Assembly: GCA_017620375.1 (NCBI GenBank)
Contig: JAFZQN010000127.1
Span: forward strand, 19,205 to 83,204
Direction: 5' to 3'
DNA length: 64,000 bases
Source of the DNA: Lachnospiraceae bacterium
GTDB lineage: Bacteria; Bacillota; Clostridia; Lachnospirales; Lachnospiraceae
A model generated the notes under the pieces. The model saw nothing but the letters and a program-made list of their open reading frames with translations. It did not search any database and was not told the origin of the DNA. The stretch's first letter is position 1. Each line of letters opens with the position of its first letter. Positions 18,700 to 27,269 of the stretch are shown here, in pieces. The position numbers and the translations under genes were made by a program.

Positions 18700-20136
18700 A
18701 TGAATGATAACAGATCCTGGCTTCCCGGGGAATTCCTGAAAAAAATGCAGGGACTTCTCGGGGACGAATATGAGGACTTTCTTGTCTCATACAACAACGA
18801 ATATATGCGGGGGATAAGATGTAATACGCTTAAAGTTACTCCCGAAGTATTTGAAAAGACGGTCCCTTTTGTATCGGGTAAGATCCCGTGGACAGAAAAC
18901 GGATATTATACTAATGAAGAAGAGCAGCCTGCAAAGCATCCTTATTACTTTGCAGGTCTGTACTATATTCAGGAACCTTCAGCCATGCTTCCGGCTGCGT
19001 TACTTGACGTAAAGCCCGGAGACAGGGTACTTGATCTGTGCGCCGCACCCGGAGGAAAAACCACAGAGCTTGGAGCAAAGCTTAAAGGCAAAGGAATGCT
19101 TGTAAGCAATGATATCAGTGCTTCGAGAGCCAAGGCACTGGTAAAAAATGTTGAGCTGTTTGGCATTAAAAATGCGGTTGTAGTCAGTGAAGCTCCCGAA
19201 AAACTGGCTGAAAGATTTGAAGGTTATTTTGATAAGATACTTGTGGATGCTCCGTGCTCCGGAGAAGGAATGTTCAGAAAAGTACATTCGATTGCGAAGA
19301 ACTGGGAGCAGTACGGGTCTCAGTATTATGCGGATATACAGCGTACAGTCCTTCCCGCAGCGGTAAAGATGTTAAGACCCGGAGGAATGATGCTTTATTC
19401 CACCTGTACTTTTTCCAAACTGGAGGATGAAGACAGCATAAGGTTTATACTGGACAATTTCCCTGATATGGAAGTGGCTGATGCCATTGACTTTGACGAT
19501 CCAAGGTTCGCCGGATTCTGCAGAGGATTTGTAGATGGCGGTGATACTGCCATTAATAAAACCATCAGGCTTTTTCCTCATAAAGTACATGGTGAAGGCC
19601 ATTATGCAGCACTTTTAAGGAAAAAAGGTCCGGATTCTGCTGCAGAGGATACAGGGTGTAAAACAAATGATCCGGATGCGGTAAACGATTATGATACCCG
19701 CACAAGAGCAAAATATAAAAAGATCAGTGATGAAGCGTTTGATTTCTTTGAGAAGCTGGGGATGGAAGTTGATGCATCAAGGCTGTGGGTAAATGATAAC
19801 AAGATATTTCTTCTGCCGGCGGATATGCCCGACTTTTCAAGGCTTCGCGTATTAAGAACGGGACTTTTCTTGGGAGAAATGAAAACAGGCAGGTTTGAAC
19901 CTTCTCAGTCCCTTGCTCTGGCTTTAAGCACAAAAGAGTATAAAAATGTACTTGATCTGTCTGTTACGGATGAACGTGCCGTAAGATATCTTAAATGCGA
20001 GAGCATAGATGTGGAAGACGGGGAAGCCATGGACGGATACTGTCTGGTCGCAATTGACGGGTATCCGTTAGGATGGGCAAAGATAGATAAAGGCAGATTA
20101 AAGAATAAGTATCTGCCCTCGTGGAGACTTCAATAA
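18700..20136 (+). CDS. NOP2/Sun-type rRNA m5C methyltransferase (RsmF-like)
   Basis: 478 residues. SAM-dependent 5-methylcytosine methyltransferase for rRNA. The N-terminal half has the Rossmann methyltransferase core: LDLCAAPGGKTTEL (SAM loop, about 107-120), NDISASRAKAL, DAPCSGEGMF (motif IV Cys, about 184) and STCTF (motif VI nucleophile, about 234). Residues ~330-478 match the RsmF-type C-terminal RNA-binding extension, including LGEMKTGRFEPSQSLAL and GYPLGWAK. Target base is not certain. Followed directly by a strong terminator (20148-20181). Confidence 0.9.
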   Translation: MNDNRSWLPGEFLKKMQGLLGDEYEDFLVSYNNEYMRGIRCNTLKVTPEVFEKTVPFVSGKIPWTENGYYTNEEEQPAKHPYYFAGLYYIQEPSAMLPAALLDVKPGDRVLDLCAAPGGKTTELGAKLKGKGMLVSNDISASRAKALVKNVELFGIKNAVVVSEAPEKLAERFEGYFDKILVDAPCSGEGMFRKVHSIAKNWEQYGSQYYADIQRTVLPAAVKMLRPGGMMLYSTCTFSKLEDEDSIRFILDNFPDMEVADAIDFDDPRFAGFCRGFVDGGDTAINKTIRLFPHKVHGEGHYAALLRKKGPDSAAEDTGCKTNDPDAVNDYDTRTRAKYKKISDEAFDFFEKLGMEVDASRLWVNDNKIFLLPADMPDFSRLRVLRTGLFLGEMKTGRFEPSQSLALALSTKEYKNVLDLSVTDERAVRYLKCESIDVEDGEAMDGYCLVAIDGYPLGWAKIDKGRLKNKYLPSWRLQ

Positions 20137-20147
20137 ATCATGTATTA

Positions 20148-20181
20148 AGCTGACCGAAATAATAGTTCGGTCGGCTTTTTT
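20148..20181 (+). terminator. Rho-independent terminator after the rRNA methyltransferase gene
   Basis: Stem AGCTGACCGAA / TTCGGTCGGCT (20148-20158 with 20165-20175, one G-T pair) with a 6-nt loop, followed by a T-run to 20181. Confidence 0.92.
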
Positions 20182-20183
20182 CG

Positions 20184-20212
20184 TTGACATCAAAATTTGA
20201 TAGTTATATAAT
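20184..20212 (+). promoter_or_regulatory. Consensus sigma-A promoter of the diguanylate cyclase gene
   Basis: Perfect -35 TTGACA (20184-20189), 17-bp spacer, perfect -10 TATAAT (20207-20212). Transcription should begin about 20219, which excludes start codons upstream of that point. Confidence 0.92.
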
Positions 20213-20258
20213 GTATTATAGGTATGTGCAGGCTAAAAGGAAGGAGTTTGTCTTTGTT

Positions 20259-21614
20259 ATGAAAAACAATGGTATTCATTTAAGGAAATTAAATATTGTA
20301 ATGCTCATTACTGCCGTAGTGTTTTCAGTATGCCTGATCATAGCCATGAACATGACCGGCTCAATTTATAATGATGCGGATAAATTCACCGAACAGATAA
20401 TTGACCGCAAAAACAGTTCATCGGAGCTGATGCGTGCATCGGATTATCTTACCGAACAGATGCAGGTATTTACCGTTACCGGTAACAGACAGTATCTGGA
20501 TAATTATTTTACCGAGGCAAAAGTAACACAAAGACGTGAAAATGCGCTGCAGGTGTTAAGCCAGGGCAATACCAGATCGGCGGCATATCTTGACTTAAGC
20601 GCAGCTATGGATGAATCTGTTAACCTGATGGATACAGAGTATTATGCTGCTCGACTTACTGTGGAAGCATACGGATACAACATTTCGGAGTTCCCCGAAG
20701 AGATACAGAGTGTCCAGCTTCAGCCGGGAGACCTTTCTTCCGAACAAATGAAAGAAAAAGCTATGCTCCTGATGCACGGTGAGGAATATCAGAAGAGCAA
20801 GGATAAGATATCTTCCAATATCGACCATTGTTTAAATGAACTTGATAATGAGATGGAAGAAAAACAGAAGGATTATGCGGAAAGACTTTCACGTCAGATG
20901 CTCATCGAAAACATTCTGGCCATCCTGATCGTTATCACCATGTTTGCTATAGTATTTATTACATACAGACTTGTTATACGTCCGCTTAAGTATTCAGTTG
21001 AACTTATACGTGATGAGCAGGATCTTCCCGTAAGCGGTGCATATGAGATACAATTCCTTGCAAAAACATACAACCTCATGCATCATACAAATATGCAGAG
21101 TAAGGAAAAGCTCACATACGAAGCCAGTCATGATAAGCTGACAGGTCTGTATAACAGACGCGGATATGATTTCCTTATCGACAATATAGATCTGGAAACT
21201 TCAACTCTTATTCTTTTTGATATAGATCACTTTAAGAGTATAAACGATACATATGGACATGATATCGGCGACAGGATCCTTGCCAGAGTGGCAAATACGA
21301 TATTATCGAACTTCAGGGCTCAGGACTATGCATGCAGGATTGGCGGCGATGAGATGGCAGTTATTATGGTCCACAGCAGTCCTTCACTGATATCTCTTAT
21401 TGAGAGTAAGGTAAAAAAGATCAATCAGGACCTGAGTGAAAAGGAGAATGACGATCCTACCGTATCTGTCAGCTGTGGTGTAGCATTCGGAGAAAGCGGG
21501 ATCTCTTCCGACGTACTGTTTAAGAAGGCTGATACCTGCCTTTACGAAGCAAAGGGTGATACCCAGAGCAGTATATCCATCAGTAAGCCTGAAAAGAAAA
21601 AAGGGAAAAAGTAA
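20259..21614 (+). CDS. Membrane-bound diguanylate cyclase with GGDEM active-site variant
   Basis: 451 residues. Synthesises cyclic-di-GMP. One membrane helix (about 12-32), an extracytoplasmic helical sensor (about 33-210), a second helix (about 214-236), a short HAMP-like linker, and a GGDEF domain (about 285-440). The signature loop reads RIGGDEM, so the last Phe of GGDEF is Met. The RxxD inhibitory site is intact (RAQD five residues before GGDEM), and HDKLTGLYNRRG, FDIDHFKSINDTYGH are canonical, so activity and product feedback are likely. Start ATG 20259 is chosen because earlier in-frame ATGs overlap the promoter; AAGGAG lies at 20241-20246. Confidence 0.92.
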   Translation: MKNNGIHLRKLNIVMLITAVVFSVCLIIAMNMTGSIYNDADKFTEQIIDRKNSSSELMRASDYLTEQMQVFTVTGNRQYLDNYFTEAKVTQRRENALQVLSQGNTRSAAYLDLSAAMDESVNLMDTEYYAARLTVEAYGYNISEFPEEIQSVQLQPGDLSSEQMKEKAMLLMHGEEYQKSKDKISSNIDHCLNELDNEMEEKQKDYAERLSRQMLIENILAILIVITMFAIVFITYRLVIRPLKYSVELIRDEQDLPVSGAYEIQFLAKTYNLMHHTNMQSKEKLTYEASHDKLTGLYNRRGYDFLIDNIDLETSTLILFDIDHFKSINDTYGHDIGDRILARVANTILSNFRAQDYACRIGGDEMAVIMVHSSPSLISLIESKVKKINQDLSEKENDDPTVSVSCGVAFGESGISSDVLFKKADTCLYEAKGDTQSSISISKPEKKKGKK

Positions 21615-21634
21615 AAAGCCTTAAAGGAGCAACA

Positions 21635-22303
21635 ATGGGCATTTTAGATAACACGGATGCAGTTATTTTTGACATGGACGGGACCCTGATAGATTCCATG
21701 TGGATGTGGAAACAGATAGATATAGACTATCTGGGCCGCTTCGGATATGAGTTGCCGGATGATCTTCAGGGATGTATAGAAGGCATGAGTTTTAAAGAAA
21801 CGGCGGTATATATAAAAAACAGATTTAATCTGCCCGATGATATCGATACCATGATGGCTGCATGGAATGAAATGGCCTATGATTTTTATAAGACAAAGGT
21901 TGATTTTAAACCTGGTGCGCGAGAGTTCCTGGAGGAACTTAAAAGACGCGGTATAAGATGCGGTATGGCTACGAGCAATTCAATAGAACTGGTCGATGCG
22001 GTACTTGACAATCTTAAAGCACATGAATACTTTGAAGAGATACATACTTCGTCCGAGGTGCCTCACGGAAAGCCTTCACCGGATATCTATCTCTTAGTTG
22101 CCGAGAAACTAAAAGTAAATACGGACAGATGTTTAGTGTTTGAAGATATCCTTCCCGGTATACAGGCGGGAAAGGCCGCAGGCATGAGGGTGTGTGCGGT
22201 ATATGACAGATATGCACACCAGGAAATAAATGTCAGTTTAAAAAATGCAGATTATTATGTAAAAGGCTTTGATATACTCATGGATACTCCGATACTTTTG
22301 TGA
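21635..22303 (+). CDS. HAD-superfamily phosphatase / phosphoglucomutase-like hydrolase
   Basis: 222 residues. Motif I FDMDGTLID (about 12-20) with the two catalytic Asp residues, a helical cap (about 20-85), motif II ATSNS, motif III Lys in HGKPSPDIYL, and motif IV VFEDILPGIQAGKAAGM. These are the features of subfamily IA, which includes beta-phosphoglucomutase and sugar-phosphate phosphatases. The substrate cannot be told from sequence. It follows the diguanylate cyclase gene after 20 bp and has an AAAGGAG site. Confidence 0.88.
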   Translation: MGILDNTDAVIFDMDGTLIDSMWMWKQIDIDYLGRFGYELPDDLQGCIEGMSFKETAVYIKNRFNLPDDIDTMMAAWNEMAYDFYKTKVDFKPGAREFLEELKRRGIRCGMATSNSIELVDAVLDNLKAHEYFEEIHTSSEVPHGKPSPDIYLLVAEKLKVNTDRCLVFEDILPGIQAGKAAGMRVCAVYDRYAHQEINVSLKNADYYVKGFDILMDTPILL

Positions 22304-22355
22304 CAGATATCTTTAGTCTGTTATCCTTTGGGTAAAGCTTAAATATAGGAAATAT

Positions 22356-23090
22356 ATGTTGGAAAGACTTGATAAAATACTTTCAAACTATGGCGGGCTT
22401 TCAAGAAGTGATGCAAAGACTGCCGTAAAATCCGGCCGTGTAAAGATAAACGATAGTATAGTAAAGGATCCGTCAATAAAGGTTAAGGACACCGACGAAG
22501 TAACACTTGACGGAAAGAAGCTTACACTTACCCGGTACAGATATTACATGCTAAATAAACCCAAGGGTTATATCTCATCCACAGAGCCCGAGCCCGGAGA
22601 CGAAAGTCCGAACGTTATAGGTTTATTTAAGGCTGAAGGGGTAAAGGGACTTTTTCCGGTAGGAAGGCTGGATAAAGATACTACGGGACTGTTACTTATC
22701 ACTAATGACGGAGAACTTGGACACAGGCTTACCGTACCCGGAAAGCACGTGGATAAGACATATATAGCCAAGGTTAAAGGTGTACTTAACGAAAGTGCAG
22801 TGGAAGCCTTTCTTAAAGGATTTGAGTTTAAGGATTTTGTATCCGCACCGGCAAAACTTGAGATAACAGACAGCGGTACGGTGGAAGACGGCGTGGAATT
22901 CTCAACTGCCAGAGTAACGATACATGAAGGTAAGTTCCATCAGGTTAAAAGGATGTTTGCCAGGGTGGGCTGCGAGGTAGTTGAATTAAAGCGCATAACC
23001 ATGGGAAATATCAGACTGGATGAAGGACTTAAGCCGGGAGAGTATAAAGAGCTTAAACCGGAAGAATTAGATGCTTTGAACATGGAATAG
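22356..23090 (+). CDS. RsuA/RluB-family pseudouridine synthase
   Basis: 244 residues. Converts uridine to pseudouridine in rRNA. An S4 RNA-binding domain (about 3-60: RLDKILSNYGGLSRSDAKTAV) precedes the catalytic domain with GRLDKDTTGLLLIT (catalytic Asp near residue 105) and KTYIAKVKG. The GRLDxDTTG form and the end motif GKFHQVKRMFARVG place it in the RsuA/RluB/RluE group rather than RluC/D. Ends with a short terminator at 23109-23134. Confidence 0.92.
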   Translation: MLERLDKILSNYGGLSRSDAKTAVKSGRVKINDSIVKDPSIKVKDTDEVTLDGKKLTLTRYRYYMLNKPKGYISSTEPEPGDESPNVIGLFKAEGVKGLFPVGRLDKDTTGLLLITNDGELGHRLTVPGKHVDKTYIAKVKGVLNESAVEAFLKGFEFKDFVSAPAKLEITDSGTVEDGVEFSTARVTIHEGKFHQVKRMFARVGCEVVELKRITMGNIRLDEGLKPGEYKELKPEELDALNME

Positions 23091-23108
23091 AATGATCTTA
23101 CTGATATA

Positions 23109-23134
23109 CCTGTCGGATTACCGGCAGGCTTTTT
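23109..23134 (+). terminator. Rho-independent terminator after the RsuA-family gene
   Basis: Stem CCTGTCGG/CCGGCAGG (one G-T pair), loop ATTA, then CTTTTT. The AAGGAGG ribosome site of the next gene begins immediately after, so some read-through is possible. Confidence 0.8.
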
Positions 23135-23148
23135 AAGGAGGACTGAAA

Positions 23149-23736
23149 GTGACTTTTAAGAAAAAAGGTGAGCAGGGTTATATAAACTTTATGAAGAAGT
23201 TTAATCTGCTGATAACCGTTGTATGTTTTTTGCTGGCAGCAGGTTTGTTTCTTATAGGTATATCTATATATGAATCTAAAGCAAATGTATTTACCATAAT
23301 AGGAGCATTGTTTGTTATCCCTGCGGCAAGATTTATGACTGTGTGGATCTTGTTTTTACCGTATAAGTCCGTATCTAAGGAAGATTATGACAAGATATTT
23401 GATGCAATGAAAGCAGGCAATCTGCTCTATGCCGATGTGCTTTTGACATCTACGGAAAAAGCATACGGAGCATCATATCTGGTAGTGACCGGTGATAAGA
23501 TATTTGTATATTCGGTAAAAAACTTTAACAAGCTTGAAGATTACCTAAAGGATATATTAAAAAGAAGAGCGTTCGCATATAAAGTTACCTGCACCGATGA
23601 CAAGGGTAAATTTATGAACTTCTTAAAAAGTGCCGATGCATACGGTGAGAAAGCATATAACGATGCTAAGGAAAAGGAAGCTGATGAACTTGAACGCAAA
23701 AGACTCTGTGAGGTGCTCGAAAGCTTCATGGCGTAA
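23149..23736 (+). CDS. Two-helix membrane protein of unknown function
   Basis: 195 residues. GTG start with an AAGGAGGA site 6-7 nt upstream. Two hydrophobic helices (about 19-41 and 47-70) are followed by a soluble cytoplasmic domain with mixed alpha/beta character and a strongly charged helical end (AKEKEADELERKR). I recognise no motif. The middle, with YLVVTGDKIFVYSV, looks like a small beta-sheet domain such as seen in membrane-anchored PH-like proteins, but this is only an impression. It lies between two pseudouridine synthase genes. Confidence 0.8.
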   Translation: MTFKKKGEQGYINFMKKFNLLITVVCFLLAAGLFLIGISIYESKANVFTIIGALFVIPAARFMTVWILFLPYKSVSKEDYDKIFDAMKAGNLLYADVLLTSTEKAYGASYLVVTGDKIFVYSVKNFNKLEDYLKDILKRRAFAYKVTCTDDKGKFMNFLKSADAYGEKAYNDAKEKEADELERKRLCEVLESFMA

Positions 23737-23773
23737 GTATCAGTACTGAAAAGTGTGACTTAAGAGGTGTGAC

Positions 23774-24766
23774 TTGAGAAGTATTACGGTCGGGAAAAAT
23801 GAAGAAGGTCAGCGTCTTGACAGAATATTGGTACGGCTTTTACCCAATGCGGGAAAGGGCTTTATTTTTAAGATGCTCAGGAAAAAGAATATAGTCCTTA
23901 ACGGAAAGAAGGCTGAAGGCAGTGAACGACTGGAGCTTGGCGATGAAATAAAGATGTTCTTTTCGGAGGAATCTTTTGCAAAACTTACAGGTAAAGAGAC
24001 CTGCCCGGATTATGTGAATGATGGTCATAATAAGCTGCTTGATAAGATAACAGATATGATCGTCTATGAAGATGAAGACGTGATCATACTAAACAAAGCC
24101 AAAGGAGTATTATCCCAGAAGGCCGAAAAAAATGATATCTCTCTCAATGAGATGCTTATCGCATATATGCTGGGTAAAGGGGAGATAAATGAAGAGCAAA
24201 TGGCTACATTTAAGCCTGCAATGTGCAACAGACTGGACAGGAATACCTCTGGACTGATATGCGGCGGTAAGACATTAAAAGGTTTAAGAGGACTTTCAGA
24301 ACTGCTCAGATCCAGAGATCTTGATAAGTATTACCTTTGTATTGTAAAGGGAAAAGTGGAAAACCGGCAAAGGATAGAAGGATACCTGGTTAAGGATGAA
24401 GCATCCAATAAGGTATCGGTAAGACCGCATTTAAGTAAAAATACCGGTGAAGATATCCAGGGATCAAAGATAGTGACAGAATATAAACCGTTAGCCTACG
24501 GAGAAGACTGTACACTTTTAGAGGTAAAGCTCATAACCGGTAAAAGCCATCAGATAAGAGCACATCTTGCCTCGATAGGGCATCCTTTGGCGGGGGATAT
24601 GAAATACGGAGACGAAAAGTTTAACCGTAAGATGTTGGAACAGCATAAGATAAGATCCCAGGTGCTCATGGCATATCGAATGGTATTTCCGAAGGACTGC
24701 GGTGAACTTGGCAGGTTAAGCGGTAAGGAGATAAAGCTCGATAAGTCGGAAGAGTTTTTCATATAG
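23774..24766 (+). CDS. RluC/RluD-family pseudouridine synthase
   Basis: 330 residues. S4 RNA-binding domain at the N-terminus (about 10-65) and catalytic domain with CNRLDRNTSGLICGG (catalytic Asp near residue 155), DKYYLCIVKG, and the C-terminal GKSHQIRAHLASIGHPLAGD motif that is typical of RluA/RluC/RluD. The NRLDRNTSG variant with an inserted segment before it (LDRKTKG-like region broadened) is common in Firmicute RluC-like enzymes. Start is TTG at 23774, with AAGAGGTG nearby. RecU follows after 9 bp. Confidence 0.9.
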   Translation: MRSITVGKNEEGQRLDRILVRLLPNAGKGFIFKMLRKKNIVLNGKKAEGSERLELGDEIKMFFSEESFAKLTGKETCPDYVNDGHNKLLDKITDMIVYEDEDVIILNKAKGVLSQKAEKNDISLNEMLIAYMLGKGEINEEQMATFKPAMCNRLDRNTSGLICGGKTLKGLRGLSELLRSRDLDKYYLCIVKGKVENRQRIEGYLVKDEASNKVSVRPHLSKNTGEDIQGSKIVTEYKPLAYGEDCTLLEVKLITGKSHQIRAHLASIGHPLAGDMKYGDEKFNRKMLEQHKIRSQVLMAYRMVFPKDCGELGRLSGKEIKLDKSEEFFI

Positions 24767-24775
24767 GAGTATAAT

Positions 24776-25312
24776 ATGCCATCATGGAATTCACGCGGAC
24801 TCAGAGGCTCGGCCTTGGAGGAAAGCGTCAATATGACAAATGAAAAATACAGAGAGCAGGGGCTGGCACTTATCCAAAAGATACCGACACCCATCACACC
24901 TGTTGAGATGGATAAAGCTCACGGACATATAACGCTTGCCTACTTCGATAAGAAAAGTACCGTTGATTATATCGGTGTCATCCAGGGCATACCGGTATGC
25001 TTTGATGCCAAGGAATGTGCGGCCGATACATTCGCTCTTCAGAATATCCACGAGCATCAGGTATTATTCATGCGTGATTTTGAAAAGCAGGAAGGTATAG
25101 CATTTATCCTGATCTACTTTACAAAACGTGATGTGTATTATTATATGCGCGATACTGAGCTTGAGCGTTTCTGGAAAAGAGCGGAAGACGGTGGAAGAAA
25201 AAGCTTCCGGTTTGATGAACTTGATGAAGACTTTTTCTTTAAGTCAACCAACGGATACCATATTCCGTACCTGGATATGATCAACAAAGATCTGGCTCTA
25301 AGGGAAGAATGA
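24776..25312 (+). CDS. recU: Holliday junction resolvase RecU
   Basis: 178 residues. RecU cleaves four-way junctions in homologous recombination and chromosome segregation in Gram-positives. The sequence has the family opening WNSRGLRGSALEESVN, the IQKIPTPITPV segment, the metal-dependent nuclease core TLAYFDKKSTVDYIGV with the Asp/Glu residues, and CFDAKEC. Length is normal. In bacilli recU commonly neighbours pbp1; here it is preceded by a pseudouridine synthase gene and followed by the his promoter. Start ATG follows AGGAG. Confidence 0.95.
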   Translation: MPSWNSRGLRGSALEESVNMTNEKYREQGLALIQKIPTPITPVEMDKAHGHITLAYFDKKSTVDYIGVIQGIPVCFDAKECAADTFALQNIHEHQVLFMRDFEKQEGIAFILIYFTKRDVYYYMRDTELERFWKRAEDGGRKSFRFDELDEDFFFKSTNGYHIPYLDMINKDLALREE

Positions 25313-25364
25313 TATAAAAAACTAAGGATCATAAGGGTTTTCAAGAATAAATTTAAAAAAATGG

Positions 25365-25394
25365 TTGACAAACAAGGCATTCATTCGTTATAAT
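25365..25394 (+). promoter_or_regulatory. Sigma-A promoter of the histidine operon
   Basis: -35 TTGACA (25365-25370), 18-bp spacer, -10 TATAAT (25389-25394). The transcript would start near 25401, leaving an ~85-nt leader before hisZ. Confidence 0.88.
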
Positions 25395-25410
25395 ACGAAC
25401 AATTCAATTT

Positions 25411-25458
25411 GCTACTATGATAATATGGTAGCACTTCACAGTGATAAAGTGTTGCTAC
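25411..25458 (+). promoter_or_regulatory. hisZ leader with two mutually exclusive hairpins
   Basis: Hairpin 1 pairs GCTACTATG with TATGGTAGC-type bases (25411-25432, 9 bp with wobbles). Hairpin 2 pairs GTAGC at 25428-25432 with GCTAC at 25454-25458, plus ACTT/AAGT inside. Both use the same GTAGC segment, so only one can form at a time. There is no T-box sequence and no T-run. Confidence 0.45.
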
Positions 25459-25485
25459 ATGCATGATATAAGGCGGTAATTGTTT

Positions 25486-26586
25486 ATGAATAAGAGATTG
25501 TATACTACACCCGAAGGCGTAAGAGATATATATGACGGGGAAGCAAAGTTTAAGCTTGACCTTGAAGCAGAGCTGAGACATAAGCTTCATCTGTACGGCT
25601 TTGAAGATATTGAGACACCTACTTTCGAATATTTTGAAGTGTTCAGTGAAGAAAGAGGTTCTGTAAGAGTAAGAGACCTTTATAAGTTCTTTGACAGGGA
25701 CGGTAATACTTTGGTACTCCGTCCGGATATGACACCTTCGATCGCCAGATGTGCAGCAAAATATTTTAAGGAAGAGACAGGACCTGTAAGGTTTTGCTAC
25801 TGTGGCAAAACATTTATCAATAATTCGGAATATCAGGGTAAGCAGAAGGAGACCACACAGCTTGGCTGTGAGCTTATAAATGACCCTACGGTCACCGCTG
25901 ATGCCGAGATGATAGCAGCCACTATTGACTGTTTGCTGGCTTCAGGACTTACAGAGTTTAGAATTGATATCGGCGATGTACGTTTCTTTAAGGCACTTAT
26001 CGCCGAGACCGGGCTTGATGATGAAAAGATCTACGAATTAAAGAATTACATTGTGGACAAAAACAGCTTCGGCTTAAAGGACTTCTTAAGAGAAGAGAAC
26101 GTATCGGAAGAGCTTAAGACCATTCTTGCAGATCTTCCCAATCAGTTTGGCGGAGCTGAATGTCTTGACAATATCAGATCACTTATCAAGAATAGGGATG
26201 CTCTTTCTGCAGTTGATCATTTAAAGTCGCTTTATGAACTTATGAAGGCTTACGGCTTTGAAAAGTATGTAGGTTTTGACTTAGGCATGATCAGTAAGTA
26301 CGAGTATTATACAGGTATCATTTTCCATGCATATACTTATGATGTAGGAGCGTCCATAGCATCCGGCGGAAGATACGATAATCTCGTGGGACAGTTTGGA
26401 AAGGATGCTGCCGCAATAGGTATGACCATTATCACTGACAAGCTTCTTTTAGCTCTTTCAAGACAGGGACTTATTAAGAAGAGTGCTATGGAAACAAAGG
26501 TTTTTGAGGCTAAGACAGATGCTGCCGAGTCTATCAAGAAGGCTATGGAAGCAAGAAACCGGGGCGAAAGCTGTATAGTACGTTAA
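25486..26586 (+). CDS. hisZ: ATP phosphoribosyltransferase regulatory subunit
   Basis: 366 residues. HisZ is a catalytically inactive histidyl-tRNA-synthetase paralogue that forms a hetero-octamer with short HisG and confers histidine feedback. The class II synthetase core is visible: TTPEGVRDIYDGEA start, motif 2-like VRFCYCGKTFINNSEYQGKQKETTQLGCEL, and the late SGGRYDNLVGQFG. The anticodon-binding domain of true HisRS is absent, and hisG of the short type follows 19 bp later, which settles the call. ATG 25486 has AAGGCGG 9 nt upstream. The TTG six bases earlier is less likely. Confidence 0.95.
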   Translation: MNKRLYTTPEGVRDIYDGEAKFKLDLEAELRHKLHLYGFEDIETPTFEYFEVFSEERGSVRVRDLYKFFDRDGNTLVLRPDMTPSIARCAAKYFKEETGPVRFCYCGKTFINNSEYQGKQKETTQLGCELINDPTVTADAEMIAATIDCLLASGLTEFRIDIGDVRFFKALIAETGLDDEKIYELKNYIVDKNSFGLKDFLREENVSEELKTILADLPNQFGGAECLDNIRSLIKNRDALSAVDHLKSLYELMKAYGFEKYVGFDLGMISKYEYYTGIIFHAYTYDVGASIASGGRYDNLVGQFGKDAAAIGMTIITDKLLLALSRQGLIKKSAMETKVFEAKTDAAESIKKAMEARNRGESCIVR

Positions 26587-26605
26587 ACAGAAAGGACACG
26601 AAACA

Positions 26606-27253
26606 TTGAGATACATTACGATAGCCCTTGCAAAAGGCAGACTGGCAAAACAGTCGATGAAAATACTAAATGAACTCGGTATCAAATGTGATGAGATGAA
26701 CGATCCTGATACCAGAAAACTTATATTTGAGGATAAAGAACACGGCTTCAGGTTTTTCCTGGCAAAGGCCAACGATGTACCTACTTATGTTGAGTACGGA
26801 GCAGCCGATATCGGTATAGTAGGTAAGGATACGATAGTTGAAGAGGCAAGAAGCCTGTACGAGGTGCTTGACCTTAATCTCGGAAAATGCAGGATGTGTG
26901 TAGCAGGACCCGCAAGAGCAAAAGAGAGTTTGAACAACGGTTCTCTTATAAGGGTGGCTACCAAGTATCCCAGGATCGCCAAAGATTATTTTAACAACAC
27001 AAAACACCAGACAGTGGAGATAATAAAACTGAACGGTTCTATAGAACTGGCTCCGATCGTCGGACTTTCAGAGGTAATAGTCGATATAGTAGAGACAGGT
27101 TCCACACTTCGTGAAAACGGACTTGAAGTACTTGAAGAGATACTTCCTCTTTCTGCAAGAGTAGTGGTAAACAGAGTCAGCATGAAGATGGAACAGGAAC
27201 GTATTACAAAGCTTATAAATGATATGAGACGTATTATAGTAGAAAAAGAATGA
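26606..27253 (+). CDS. hisG: ATP phosphoribosyltransferase catalytic subunit, short form
   Basis: 215 residues. Catalyses the first committed step of histidine synthesis, ATP plus PRPP to phosphoribosyl-ATP. The short form lacks the C-terminal regulatory domain and depends on HisZ. Family features: IALAKGRLAKQSMKIL start, DVPTYVEYGAADIGIVGKD, and the PRPP loop VDIVETGSTLRENGLEVLEE. Start is TTG at 26606 with AAAGGA upstream. Second gene of the operon. Confidence 0.96.
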   Translation: MRYITIALAKGRLAKQSMKILNELGIKCDEMNDPDTRKLIFEDKEHGFRFFLAKANDVPTYVEYGAADIGIVGKDTIVEEARSLYEVLDLNLGKCRMCVAGPARAKESLNNGSLIRVATKYPRIAKDYFNNTKHQTVEIIKLNGSIELAPIVGLSEVIVDIVETGSTLRENGLEVLEEILPLSARVVVNRVSMKMEQERITKLINDMRRIIVEKE

Positions 27254-27269
27254 GTAAGGAGGTATATAC

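Noticed and set aside
25401-25485. T-box riboswitch for the histidine operon
   Set aside because: No T-box core (GGTGG-type sequence), no antiterminator bulge and no terminator with a T-run. Only two alternative hairpins are visible.
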